64,000 nt of DNA from CAWDDA01 sp963813345 (GTDB lineage Bacteria > Acidobacteriota > Blastocatellia > RBC074), in assembly GCA_963813345.1 (NCBI GenBank), contig CAWEYR010000003.1, forward strand, positions 3,826 to 67,825, read 5' to 3'. A model generated the notes under the pieces. That model saw only the letters and a program-made list of their open reading frames with translations, searched no databases and was not told where the DNA came from. This document shows, in pieces, positions 47,631-58,010 of the stretch; position 1 is the first letter of the stretch; every line of letters begins with the position of its first letter. Made by a program: the position numbers and the translations under genes.

Positions 47631-48167
47631 ATGACAGTTATGACAGATAAAGCGGCAATCAAACCCGCCGTCGATGAGTTCGCTGAGTACTACGGGAAAT
47701 ACATTGATCTAGTTCCGAATGGTAGCGTCGTCGACAATCTTCAAAAGCAGATGACCCAGACGCGCGATCTGCTCGCAAGTTTGACTGAAGAGCAGGGAAA
47801 CCACCGTTACCAGGATGGCAAATGGAGCATCAAGGAGGTGGTTGGTCACATCATCGATTGTGAGCGCATTTTTGCCTATCGTGCACTGCGGTTCGCAAGA
47901 AACGATCAGACCCCGCTTCCAGGCTTCGACCAGAACGGCTTTGCGGCGAGCGCCGGCTTCGACAGCCGCAAACTAGCCGATATAGCCGCCGAGTACTCGC
48001 ACGTCAGACAGGCAAGCCTCGATTTGCTCGAGCACCTGGATGATGCGGCCTGGGAAAGGCGTGGGCAGGCAAACGAATCGGAAATCAGCGTCCGAGCGAT
48101 TGCCTGGATCATGAGCGGCCACGAACTGCATCACATCGCAGCGATCAAGTCCATGTATCTTGCATGA
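47631..48167 (+). CDS. DinB-family (DinB_2) protein
   Basis: 178-residue four-helix-bundle protein of the DinB/YfiT superfamily. The metal-binding His triad is in KEVVGHIIDCERIF and MSGHELHHIAAIK. Other features are DGKWSIKEVV, RALRFARNDQTPLPGFDQNG and SVRAIAWIMSGH. The length fits. The ATG at 47631 follows AGGAGG. Members are often thiol-dependent S-transferases or damage-inducible proteins. The substrate cannot be told here. It is divergent from the M28 gene and followed by an inverted repeat after 15 bases. Confidence 0.92.
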   Translation: MTVMTDKAAIKPAVDEFAEYYGKYIDLVPNGSVVDNLQKQMTQTRDLLASLTEEQGNHRYQDGKWSIKEVVGHIIDCERIFAYRALRFARNDQTPLPGFDQNGFAASAGFDSRKLADIAAEYSHVRQASLDLLEHLDDAAWERRGQANESEISVRAIAWIMSGHELHHIAAIKSMYLA

Positions 48168-48182
48168 TTGGAAGGTGCTCAG

Positions 48183-48275
48183 CGTTCACCGCAGAAGACG
48201 ATACGCAGAGAGCGCAGAGAACGCAACCGCATGTCTCTGGTCTCTCTGCGCTCTCTGCGTTCTCTGCGGTGAACG
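48183..48275. repeat. Long inverted repeat (family E)
   Basis: CGTTCACCGCAGAAGACG and CGCAGAGAGCGCAGAGA (left, 48183-48220) pair with TCTCTGCGCTCTCTGCGTTC and TCTGCGGTGAACG (right, to 48275). Arms are built from short CGCAGAGA-like units. It begins 15 bases after the DinB stop. Confidence 0.92.
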
Positions 48276-48360
48276 CGTCAGTTGTAAACGCGGTTCCAAT
48301 ACGCGACAATGAGCGCCGCTCCACAACACATTTCAAGAAAACCAGAAAAGAGAGGGACAC

Positions 48361-49149
48361 GTGTCAGAGCCTGCAAAACTGCTTGTGACGCTCGAAAATG
48401 GCGTCAAACACATCACCATCAACCGTCCCGACCGGCGCAATGCCGTTGACAAGGAGACGATTGCACTTCTAACCGAAACCATCAACGCCTCTGCAAGCGA
48501 TGACTCACGAGTGCTTGTCCTCACGGGCGCCGGCGACGCCTTTTGTGCCGGTGCGGACCTCCAGAAGCGGGGAGAGGATGATCTCACCAAAGCCGATGTC
48601 ACAACGTCGCTGCGCGAAGGCGCAAATCCGCTGATCCTGGCGATGCGAGCCCTGCCGAAACCGATCATTGCTCGGGTTCATGGTCACGCAGTCGGCATAG
48701 GCTGCAACTTTGCGCTTGCGTGCGACATCATCATCGCTTCCGAGAAGGCTTTGTTCAGCCAGATATTTGTCCGGATTGGTCTCATGCCAGATGGCGGCGG
48801 GACCTTTTTTCTCCCCAGGCTTGTCGGATATCACAAAGCATTCGAGCTGATGGCGACCGGCGACATCGTCGATGCCCAGACGGCGCTCTCGATCGGCATG
48901 ATCAACCGCGTAGTTCCCTTTGAGCAGCTCGACGCGACGGTAACGGCACTGGCAGAGCGACTGGCACGCGGACCCGCGATCGCTGTCGCCAAAGTCAAAG
49001 CTGCCGCCAATCAGGCTCTCACGAGTGATCTGGCGACGGCTCTCGATTTTGAAGCAGTGAATCAGGCTGACTGCTTTCGTTCAGCAGACTTTGCAGAGGG
49101 TGTGCGAGCTTTCCTCGAAAAACGAAAAGCGGCATTCCAGGGAAAATGA
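48361..49149 (+). CDS. Enoyl-CoA hydratase/isomerase family (crotonase)
   Basis: Intact, 262 residues. Crotonase fold: ITINRPDRRNAVDKETI, VLVLTGAGDAFCAGADLQ (oxyanion hole 1), ARVHGHAVGIGCNFALACDI (oxyanion hole 2), FSQIFVRIGLMPDGGGTFFL and FLEKRKAAFQGK. At the position of the second catalytic Glu there is Asp (MPDGGG), which is more usual in isomerases such as the PaaG group than in classic hydratases. GTG start at 48361 after GAGAGGGA. Its stop overlaps the cytochrome start (ATGA). Substrate unknown; fatty-acid or aromatic-acid oxidation is likely. Confidence 0.93.
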   Translation: MSEPAKLLVTLENGVKHITINRPDRRNAVDKETIALLTETINASASDDSRVLVLTGAGDAFCAGADLQKRGEDDLTKADVTTSLREGANPLILAMRALPKPIIARVHGHAVGIGCNFALACDIIIASEKALFSQIFVRIGLMPDGGGTFFLPRLVGYHKAFELMATGDIVDAQTALSIGMINRVVPFEQLDATVTALAERLARGPAIAVAKVKAAANQALTSDLATALDFEAVNQADCFRSADFAEGVRAFLEKRKAAFQGK

Positions 49150-49892
49150 CAGGGCGTGGATGGATTCTGGAGCGCTTGCCGAAACTGGCGATCGCCACGG
49201 CAACGTTAGGCATCGGACTGTTCCCGACCCTTGGGAATAACCGCGCCGCCATCATCCAGGAGAGTACGTGCGTTGACTGTCATAGCCGCGCGGACGGGAT
49301 TGCAAAAGAAGTTGTTGCTCTGACCAGGTCGTCGAGTCATTCCGCGATCGGATGCCAGGCCTGTCACGCAGGGGATGCAACCTCCGATGACGAAGCACGC
49401 GCGCATGCCGGCAACTGGGTCGGGAAACCTGATCACGCGGGCGTCCTTAAGATGTGTGGCTCGTGCCACACAGAGCAACTGGCACAATTCCAGTCGAGCA
49501 AGCACGCGGTTGAGAAAAAGAACGTCCCGAGACCGAACTGCACTTCCTGCCACGGCGTGCACACCATAGGCTCACCTCCCGAGTCTTTTACTCTTTCGCT
49601 TTATTGTGCCGGATGTCATGGGCTTGAGTACCTGCCCGCGCTTCCGCCCGAGTTCCAGTCGATGCTTGCTCTTGTAGACGATCTACATGACGGATACCGC
49701 CAGGCAAAGACGGCCGCGCGCACTTCAGGCGGGGCTTTGTCAGAAGAGACACAAGCATTGCGAAGGTCGCTACGCGGTCAGGTGGCGTCGATAGTCCATC
49801 CAACGGATAGAAAACGCGGACTCGAGCGCATACCCGAAATACTCAAGAAGGGTGAAGAGATGAAATCACTTCTGAAAGGACAAAAACGATAA
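49146..49892 (+). CDS. Pentaheme c-type cytochrome
   Basis: 248 residues with five CxxCH heme sites: CVDCH (42-46), CQACH (70-74), CGSCH (104-108), CTSCH (132-136) and CAGCH (154-158). N-terminal membrane anchor or signal LPKLAIATATLGIGLFPTLG, so the hemes lie outside the inner membrane. Extra His (SSKHAVEKK, HSAIGC) may be distal ligands, as in the NapC/NrfH and doubled-CxxCH families. The heme-free C-terminal 90 residues are helical and basic. The ATG overlaps the crotonase stop by 4 bases; the MFS gene starts 2 bases after its stop. Periplasmic electron transfer is certain in kind; partners are unknown. Confidence 0.93.
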   Translation: MTGRGWILERLPKLAIATATLGIGLFPTLGNNRAAIIQESTCVDCHSRADGIAKEVVALTRSSSHSAIGCQACHAGDATSDDEARAHAGNWVGKPDHAGVLKMCGSCHTEQLAQFQSSKHAVEKKNVPRPNCTSCHGVHTIGSPPESFTLSLYCAGCHGLEYLPALPPEFQSMLALVDDLHDGYRQAKTAARTSGGALSEETQALRRSLRGQVASIVHPTDRKRGLERIPEILKKGEEMKSLLKGQKR

Positions 49893-49894
49893 CG

Positions 49895-51244
49895 ATGACG
49901 CAAGGGACGCAAGGCGAGGGCGGCGACAAACGACAGGCGTGGTATGCGTTATGGGTGCTCTTTGGCATCAACATGATGAACTTTTTCGACCGGCAGATTC
50001 CGGCGGCGGTCACCGAGCCGATCCGCAAGGAGTTTCTGCTCAGCGACACGCAGATTGGACTGCTAGCTACGGCATTTACGCTCATATATGCAGCCGCCGG
50101 GGTTCCGCTTGGCCGCCTATCGGATCGTGGAACGCGCAAGAAAGTGCTGGCTGTTGGCGTGACGGTCTGGAGCGTGCTCACCGCTGCCTCGGGGGTTGCC
50201 TGGAGCTACTGGTCGTTGTTCGCCGCGCGGCTGGGAGTTGGAATTGGTGAGGCAAGCTGTGCGCCTGCGGGCAATTCGCTGATAGGCGATCTGTATCCGG
50301 CTCACAAGAGGGCACGCGCCATCTCGATCTTCATGCTTGGACTCCCGATCGGAATATTCCTCAGCAACCTGCTGAGTGGCCGGTTGGCGGCCGCTTACAA
50401 TTGGAGAGTTCCGTTCTTTGTGGCATGCGTTCCAGGGCTGATCCTTGCGTTTCTGGCCTTGCGCATTCGTGAACCACGGCGTGGCGCTTCCGAGACTTAT
50501 ACGATCACGGATTACCCAGATCGCCCGGGATCACCCTACAAACGTGTTCTCGGAATACGGACGATGTGGTGGATTATCCTCTCGGGTGCTCTGCACAATT
50601 TCAATGCGTATGCAGTCAACGCCTTTCTCCCCGCCTTTCTTGGGCGCTATCACGGGATGAACCTGAAAGATGCGAATACGATCACTGCCTTTGTTCTCGG
50701 TGCAGTTGGTGTAGTTGGTCTGCTTGCCGGGGGGCTGGCGGCGGATTGGATCAGCAAGAAGCGAAAGGACGGGAGGATGCTGCTTTCGGCCGTCTCGCTC
50801 GCGATATCGACTCCGTGCATCTACTTCGCTCTTAATCAGCCGAAGGGCTCGATGGTGCCTTTCATCATTCTTATGGGCATTGGCTGGATGCTGATTTATG
50901 TCTACTACGTGACGGTCTATCCTGCGATTCAGGATGTTGTTGAGCCGCGCCTCAGGGCGACTGCCATGGCGCTCTACTTCTTTGCAATGTACGTGCTCGG
51001 TGGAAGCTTTGGAACGACCATACTTGGAGGCCTGAGTGATTATTTCGCACATCGGGCAATGGATGCTGCCGGTGGCGGTCAGATCGAGGCGTTCCGTGCA
51101 GCCGGATTGCACAGTGCGTTCTACGTCGTGCCGGTAGTTTCGTTGATCCTGGCCGTCGTGCTCTTTGCCGGATCGCGCACCATTGAGAAAGATATGGCAA
51201 AGCTCGTGGCATGGATGCGTCAGGGCGTGAAGAGCGCCGCCTGA
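49895..51244 (+). CDS. MFS transporter, Spinster-like (SPNS)
   Basis: Intact 449 residues and 12 helices. INMMNFFDRQIPAAVTEPIR, the motif A loop GRLSDRGTRKKVLAVGVTVW, ARLGVGIGEASCAPAGNSLI and DLYPAHKRARAISIFMLG are strongly like bacterial Spinster-family members, which carry lipids, organic acids or sugars. The second half has AVNAFLPAFLGRYHGMNLKD and YVYYVTVYPAIQDVVEPRLR. It begins 2 bases after the cytochrome stop and is thus the third gene of the crotonase/cytochrome/MFS operon. Export or import of an acid processed by the crotonase is one possibility. The stop is followed by an inverted repeat after 18 bases. Confidence 0.92.
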   Translation: MTQGTQGEGGDKRQAWYALWVLFGINMMNFFDRQIPAAVTEPIRKEFLLSDTQIGLLATAFTLIYAAAGVPLGRLSDRGTRKKVLAVGVTVWSVLTAASGVAWSYWSLFAARLGVGIGEASCAPAGNSLIGDLYPAHKRARAISIFMLGLPIGIFLSNLLSGRLAAAYNWRVPFFVACVPGLILAFLALRIREPRRGASETYTITDYPDRPGSPYKRVLGIRTMWWIILSGALHNFNAYAVNAFLPAFLGRYHGMNLKDANTITAFVLGAVGVVGLLAGGLAADWISKKRKDGRMLLSAVSLAISTPCIYFALNQPKGSMVPFIILMGIGWMLIYVYYVTVYPAIQDVVEPRLRATAMALYFFAMYVLGGSFGTTILGGLSDYFAHRAMDAAGGGQIEAFRAAGLHSAFYVVPVVSLILAVVLFAGSRTIEKDMAKLVAWMRQGVKSAA

Positions 51245-51262
51245 AGCCATATCACTGAAGAT

Positions 51263-51346
51263 GCTCGCTTCCAACCCCAAGCTGAAGCTTGAACTCAAGC
51301 TCATTGAGGTTTGAGTTCAAGCTTTAGCTTGTGGTTGGAAGCGAGC
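51263..51346. repeat. Family F inverted repeat, best copy
   Basis: 36-base arms (51263-51298 and 51311-51346) with two mismatches and a 12-base loop. Outer part GCTCGCTTCCAACC, inner part AAGCTGAAGCTTGAACTCAA. It begins 18 bases after the MFS stop and ends 21 bases before the next start. Confidence 0.95.
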
Positions 51347-51367
51347 CTCCCGCGCTATACTTAGGCC

Positions 51368-52420
51368 GTGAAGTTCGTAATTCGATCAGTCGTCCTGGTA
51401 GCATTGATTGCAGGCGCCGCATTTGCCCAGGAGCCGACAACCGCCCCGCCTGTCATTCCTGAGGTGGTGGTCTACGGCTGCCCGATCCACGCCGAGGTTC
51501 AATCCAAGGTTCCTGGAAAATGTCATAAGTGCAACACCATATTGCTGGCGATTAAACCCGGCGGAGAAGAGGGGTTCTTCACGTGTCCGATGCACGCGGA
51601 CGTGCAATCGGCCAAGGCCGGCAATTGTCCGAAGTGCAAAATGACGCTCATCAAGGCTGCGCCGCCTGAGACGGGTGAGTACACAGTTCGCATGGAGACG
51701 ACTCCGCGAGCAGTCAAGGCCCGGGAGAAAGTAACGCTGCGCTTTTCGATCTTTCACCCCGAAAAGGAAGAACAGGTGAAGGAGTTCGGAATTCTGCACG
51801 ACATGCCGTTCCACCTTTTTGTTGTCAGTCAGGACCTCGAACACTTCGATCACATTCATCCAACAAGACAACCTGATGGATCGTTTGTCATTGATACTGT
51901 ATTGCCGCGGCCTGGCTACTATAAGATTTTTTGCGACTACTTTCCGATCGGCGGTTCGCCTCAGGTTACGCAGTTGAGTCTTGTAACCTCGAACTTTCCG
52001 GGCGACCTTATCTCGTCCCTCTCAAAACTCCAGCCAGATGCGTCGCTGACGAAGACACTTGAAGGAACGCGTTTTGAACTGACGCTTGGTCCGGAGAAAC
52101 CCTTTGCCGGAAAGGGAGCCGAGCTTCATTACAAGCTGACCGACGAGAAGACCGGCGCACCGGTAAAGGACCTTAAGCCTTACCTTGGCGCCTGGGGACA
52201 CACCCTGATACTGAGCGAGGATGGAACGGACTACCTTCATTCTCATCCCACCGAGATGATTCCCGAAGATGTTGATCGCAGCAAGGTGACGGGTGGACCG
52301 GAAGTTGTTTTCGATACGTTCTTCCCCCATCCGGGAAACTATCGCATCTGGTCGCAATTTCTCCGCGGAGAAAAGCTGATCACCGTTTCATTCACGGTGA
52401 ACGTTCCGCGACTTCAATAA
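51368..52420 (+). CDS. Exported protein with two heavy-metal-binding (HMBD) domains
   Basis: 350 residues, intact. GTG at 51368; signal peptide VIRSVVLVALIAGAAFAQ. Two short heavy-metal-binding domains: YGCPIHAEVQSKVPGKCHKC and FTCPMHADVQSAKAGNCPKC, each C-P-x-H ... C-x-x-C, as in metal-ATPase-associated proteins. The remaining 240 residues form two beta-sandwich-like halves with His-rich spots (DLEHFDHIHPTRQPDGSF, GAWGHTLILSEDGTDYLHSH, FFPHPGNYRIWSQF). The layout is that of periplasmic copper-handling proteins. Metal binding, probably copper, is inferred from the Cys/His motifs. It lies 22 bases upstream of the S9 peptidase. Confidence 0.87.
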   Translation: MKFVIRSVVLVALIAGAAFAQEPTTAPPVIPEVVVYGCPIHAEVQSKVPGKCHKCNTILLAIKPGGEEGFFTCPMHADVQSAKAGNCPKCKMTLIKAAPPETGEYTVRMETTPRAVKAREKVTLRFSIFHPEKEEQVKEFGILHDMPFHLFVVSQDLEHFDHIHPTRQPDGSFVIDTVLPRPGYYKIFCDYFPIGGSPQVTQLSLVTSNFPGDLISSLSKLQPDASLTKTLEGTRFELTLGPEKPFAGKGAELHYKLTDEKTGAPVKDLKPYLGAWGHTLILSEDGTDYLHSHPTEMIPEDVDRSKVTGGPEVVFDTFFPHPGNYRIWSQFLRGEKLITVSFTVNVPRLQ

Positions 52421-52442
52421 CCTTCTATCAGCGGAAGAACTC

Positions 52443-54642
<2,200 letters not shown>

Positions 54643-54644
54643 GA

Positions 54645-54735
54645 AGGTACGTTGTACCGCCGTTTAGGCGGAATCGTGACATTCGAGACTATCGAGACTG
54701 TCACGATTCCGCCTAAAAGGCGGTACAACGTACCT
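54645..54735. repeat. Family A inverted repeat, copy 3
   Basis: AGGTACGTTGTACCGCCGTT starts the left arm; the complement ends at 54735. Both arms contain GGCGGAATCGTGACATTCGA-like sequence around a short centre. It begins 2 bases after the S9 peptidase stop and ends 9 bases before the ABC ATPase ATG, so the ATPase ribosome binding region is formed by the element itself. Confidence 0.95.
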
Positions 54736-54744
54736 GAGATAAAC

Positions 54745-55428
54745 ATGATCGAGCTCGTCAATGTTTCCCGGGATTTTGGAGATGCGAAGGTTGTTCACGC
54801 GCTGCGTGACGTGACCCTGACGATCGACCGGGGAGAGCGTGTGGCCGTTATGGGACCTTCGGGTTCGGGGAAATCGACGCTGCTCAACCTGATCTGTGGA
54901 CTCGACGAGCCTACCAATGGAAGTGTTCTGATTGACGGAATAGACCTGACCCGCCTGAGTGATGATGACCGGACAAGACTTCGTCGCGAGAAGGTTGGAA
55001 TGATATTTCAGACGTTCAATCTTCTTCCGACGCTCACGGCACTCGAAAACGTCGCCCTGCCACTGCGGCTCAAAGGGGATACCAAATCAGATGCGGAAGA
55101 GCGGGCAGCTACAATGCTCGATCGTGTCGGGCTCCGAGGCCGGTCGTCGCATCGCCCGGATGAGATGTCAGGAGGCGAGCGTCAACGCGTGGCGATCGCA
55201 CGTGCACTGATATTCGCGCCTCCGATCCTGCTTGCAGACGAACCGACGGGAAACCTTGACTCGAATACGGGTGAGGAGATTCTGACACTTCTCGATGATC
55301 TCCACGCGGAATTCAACACAACAGTTGTGCTTGTCACTCACAATCAGGACGCAGCTGCTCACTGCGATCGCATTCTTCGGCTGAAGGACGGACAGATAGC
55401 GATACGGGAACGAGTGGAGGTCGCCTGA
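54745..55428 (+). CDS. ABC transporter ATP-binding protein (LolD/MacB-like)
   Basis: 227 residues, intact. Walker A MGPSGSGKSTLLNLICGL, Q-loop GMIFQTFNLLPTLTALENV, signature MSGGERQRVAIARAL, Walker B PILLADEPTGNLDS, and switch His in VLVTHNQDAAAHC. The sequence type (NLLPTLTALENVALPL, GLDEPTNGSV) is that of the FtsE/LolD/MacB subfamily that energises FtsX-type permeases. ATG at 54745 is the natural family N-terminus (MIELVNVSRDFGD). The permease gene starts directly after its stop, so the two form one exporter. Confidence 0.95.
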   Translation: MIELVNVSRDFGDAKVVHALRDVTLTIDRGERVAVMGPSGSGKSTLLNLICGLDEPTNGSVLIDGIDLTRLSDDDRTRLRREKVGMIFQTFNLLPTLTALENVALPLRLKGDTKSDAEERAATMLDRVGLRGRSSHRPDEMSGGERQRVAIARALIFAPPILLADEPTGNLDSNTGEEILTLLDDLHAEFNTTVVLVTHNQDAAAHCDRILRLKDGQIAIRERVEVA

Positions 55429-57996
55429 GTGTTCTCCGCACTCGCTTCAGTCACCTGGAGACAGTGGCGGCAGCACCGTCTGAGAACTCTTCTTACGATC
55501 GCGGGCATTGCCATTGGAGTAGCTGCCTTCTTTGCCGTAAGAACCGCTAATCGAACTCTTCTCAGTTCACTCTCGCTCACAATCGAAAAACTGGCAGGGA
55601 AGGCAACACTGCAGGTAGTTGCTGGCGAGGCCGGCTTTCCGGAAGAGGTCTGGGAGATTGTCAGGTCAACTCCCGGCGTCAAGATTGCCGCACCAGTAAT
55701 CGAGGTGATCGCAACAACCGCTTTTGCCGATGAGTCCAACCTGATGATCGTCGGGGAAGACACGCTCGGTGAGCAGGGACTACGCGAGTTTCAATTTGAT
55801 GAGACTTCGATCGAGCTCAATGACCCGCTCGTCTATCTGGCTCAGCCAAACTCGATCATCGTGTCCCGCACATTTGCAAACAGGTATGGACTTAAGGAAG
55901 GCGACAAGCTGCCGCTCTTCACATCCCAGGGGCGTAAGGAATTCATTGTTCGCGGTGTCTTCCAGCCAACAGGCATTGGAGAAGTGTTTGGTGGTCAGAT
56001 TGCAGCGATGGATGTTTTCTCGATGCAGCACGTGTTCAATCGAGGACGAAACTTTGACCGCATAGACATAATGAATGCGCCCGGCGTGGAGGTCGATGAC
56101 CTGAAGGAACGGTTGAGTGTTCAGCTCAAAGATTTCAGTGCCATAGAGGTGACGCGGCCTGCGGCAAGAGGGAAGGGGATCGAGAATGCTGTTTCGGCGA
56201 TGAGTCTCGGGATGACGATCGCGAGCTTTATCGCGCTTCTTGTCGGGCTTTTTATCATATTCAATACGTTCAGCATTTCAGTCAGTCAACGCTGGAAAGA
56301 GATTGGAGTGCTGCGCGCCATTGGTGCTGAGCGCCGGAACGTCCAGAGAATGTTTTTGGGCGAGGCGGTGATCATGGGTTTGATCGGATCGGTTGCCGGG
56401 ATTGTGCTTGGGTTCTACGCGGCCCGTGGTGCTGCGGCAGTGATGGGCGAGATAGCGGCATCGATCTACGGATACGTTTCAACTCCGGACCCTCCTGAGT
56501 TCCATTGGAACTATGCGTTAGCGGCGCTGGCGCTCGGAGTTATTGCGTCGGTAGTTGCTGCCTGGCTTCCGGCGCGCGCTGCGTCGCGCCTCAATCCCGT
56601 ACTTGCGCTTCACAACATCGAGACGCGGCAGCGCGAGGCTGTGCTTGGGCGTCCGCGTCTTGTCTTTGGCGTGCTTCTTGTCGTTGCTGCGCTCTTGCTG
56701 ATCCGGTTTGCGCCTGTCAGGGTCGGGCTGATGTTTCAGTTCGTCTATCTGGCGATGATCCTCCTCGGTCTCGTCGTTCTCCTTCCCAAGCTTGCCGAGT
56801 TGATCGCGCGGGCGCTCCGTCCGTTAGCCGATCGACTGTTCGGAACTGAAGGAGTGCTCGCAGTGGATGCCATGATCGGGGCGCCGCGCCGCACATCGGC
56901 GACTGTGGCGGCGCTTATGATCGGTCTCTCGTTCGTCTTCTCGACGGCGGCATACGTGCAGAGTTACCAGCGGACAGTCGTAACGTGGATGGATCGGATG
57001 CTCAACTCAGATATCTTCATTACGACCTCTGAAATGGCGCGCAGCCGAACGTATCACTTCAGCGAGGAGGTGAGCGCAAAGGTTGCGGCGCTTCCAGGAG
57101 TGAAGAGGATCGAGAATGTCAGGTTTACTTTTGTGCCGTACGCCGGCGACAGCATTGCCATCATCGCGCTCGAAATGGATGGCTGGTTTGCGAGGGTGCG
57201 CGATGTCATCGAAGGCGCCCGTGAGGACGAGGCGCGTGACGCCGTGGTTTCCGGTCAGGGGTTTATCGTTGCACGAAACTTTGTCGCGCGATTTGGAGCA
57301 CGGGTCGGCGATCGAATCAGAATCGATACTCCGACCGGCGTGCTCGAGCGACCAATCGCCGGAGTGATCGAAGATTACACGTCTGAAAAGAGCACGCTCT
57401 TTATGGACAGGGGGCTCTACAAGCAGTACTGGCGCGACAGCGCCGTGGACATAGTGGACGTAAATCTCAATCCGGGTGTCAATCCTGATGCATTCAAGGC
57501 CGGGCTCCAGGCGCCCTTCGCGGAGAACATCGCGCGTTCATCTATACTAATCAGGAGTACAAGCGGTGGGTGATCAATCTGATTGAGGGATTCTTTGTAC
57601 TCAATTATATGCAGATGGGAATCGCGGTCATTGTTGCAGCCCTTGGCATCGTGAATACCTTGATCATTTCAGTATCTGAACGAAAGCGTGAGCTGGGAGT
57701 GCTCCGCGCACTCGGCGGATTGAAACGACAGATAAGAAAGATGGTATTGCTTGAAGCTGATCGCGATCGCGTTCATAGGGATTGCAGTGGGCGCGCTGGC
57801 CGGGGCACTCAACACATATTTTCTTGTGCGTACTGCGGCGACGATGATCGGCGGCTATACGATACCGTTCTATTTTCCGCTGTGGCTCGTGCTGGTAACA
57901 CTTCCGATTGTGACGGTGATAGCTTTGATGGCGGCATGGTGGCCCGCGAGGCGCGCAGTCAATCTGGGTGTCATCGAAGCAATCGGGTATGAATAA
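55429..57996 (+). CDS. FtsX-like ABC transporter permease, duplicated-domain type (two frame breaks)
   Basis: About 855 residues after correction. N-terminal helix TLLTIAGIAIGVAAFFAVRT, an extracytoplasmic region (GVKIAAPVIEVIATTAFADE), the first FtsX core (IASFIALLVGLFIIFNTFSI, IGVLRAIGAERRNVQRMFLG), a second set of helices after LALHNIETRQREAVLG, and a second FtsX core (MQMGIAVIVAALGIVNTLII, ERKRELGVLRALGGLKRQIR), ending NLGVIEAIGYE. The first break (about 57545) hides NQEYKRWVINLIEGF; the second lies at about 57755. GTG start at 55429 next to the ATPase stop. Such ATPase/permease pairs export lipids, lipoproteins or antimicrobial compounds; the substrate is unknown. Confidence 0.88.
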
Positions 57997-58010
57997 GAGC
58001 GGATCGATGC

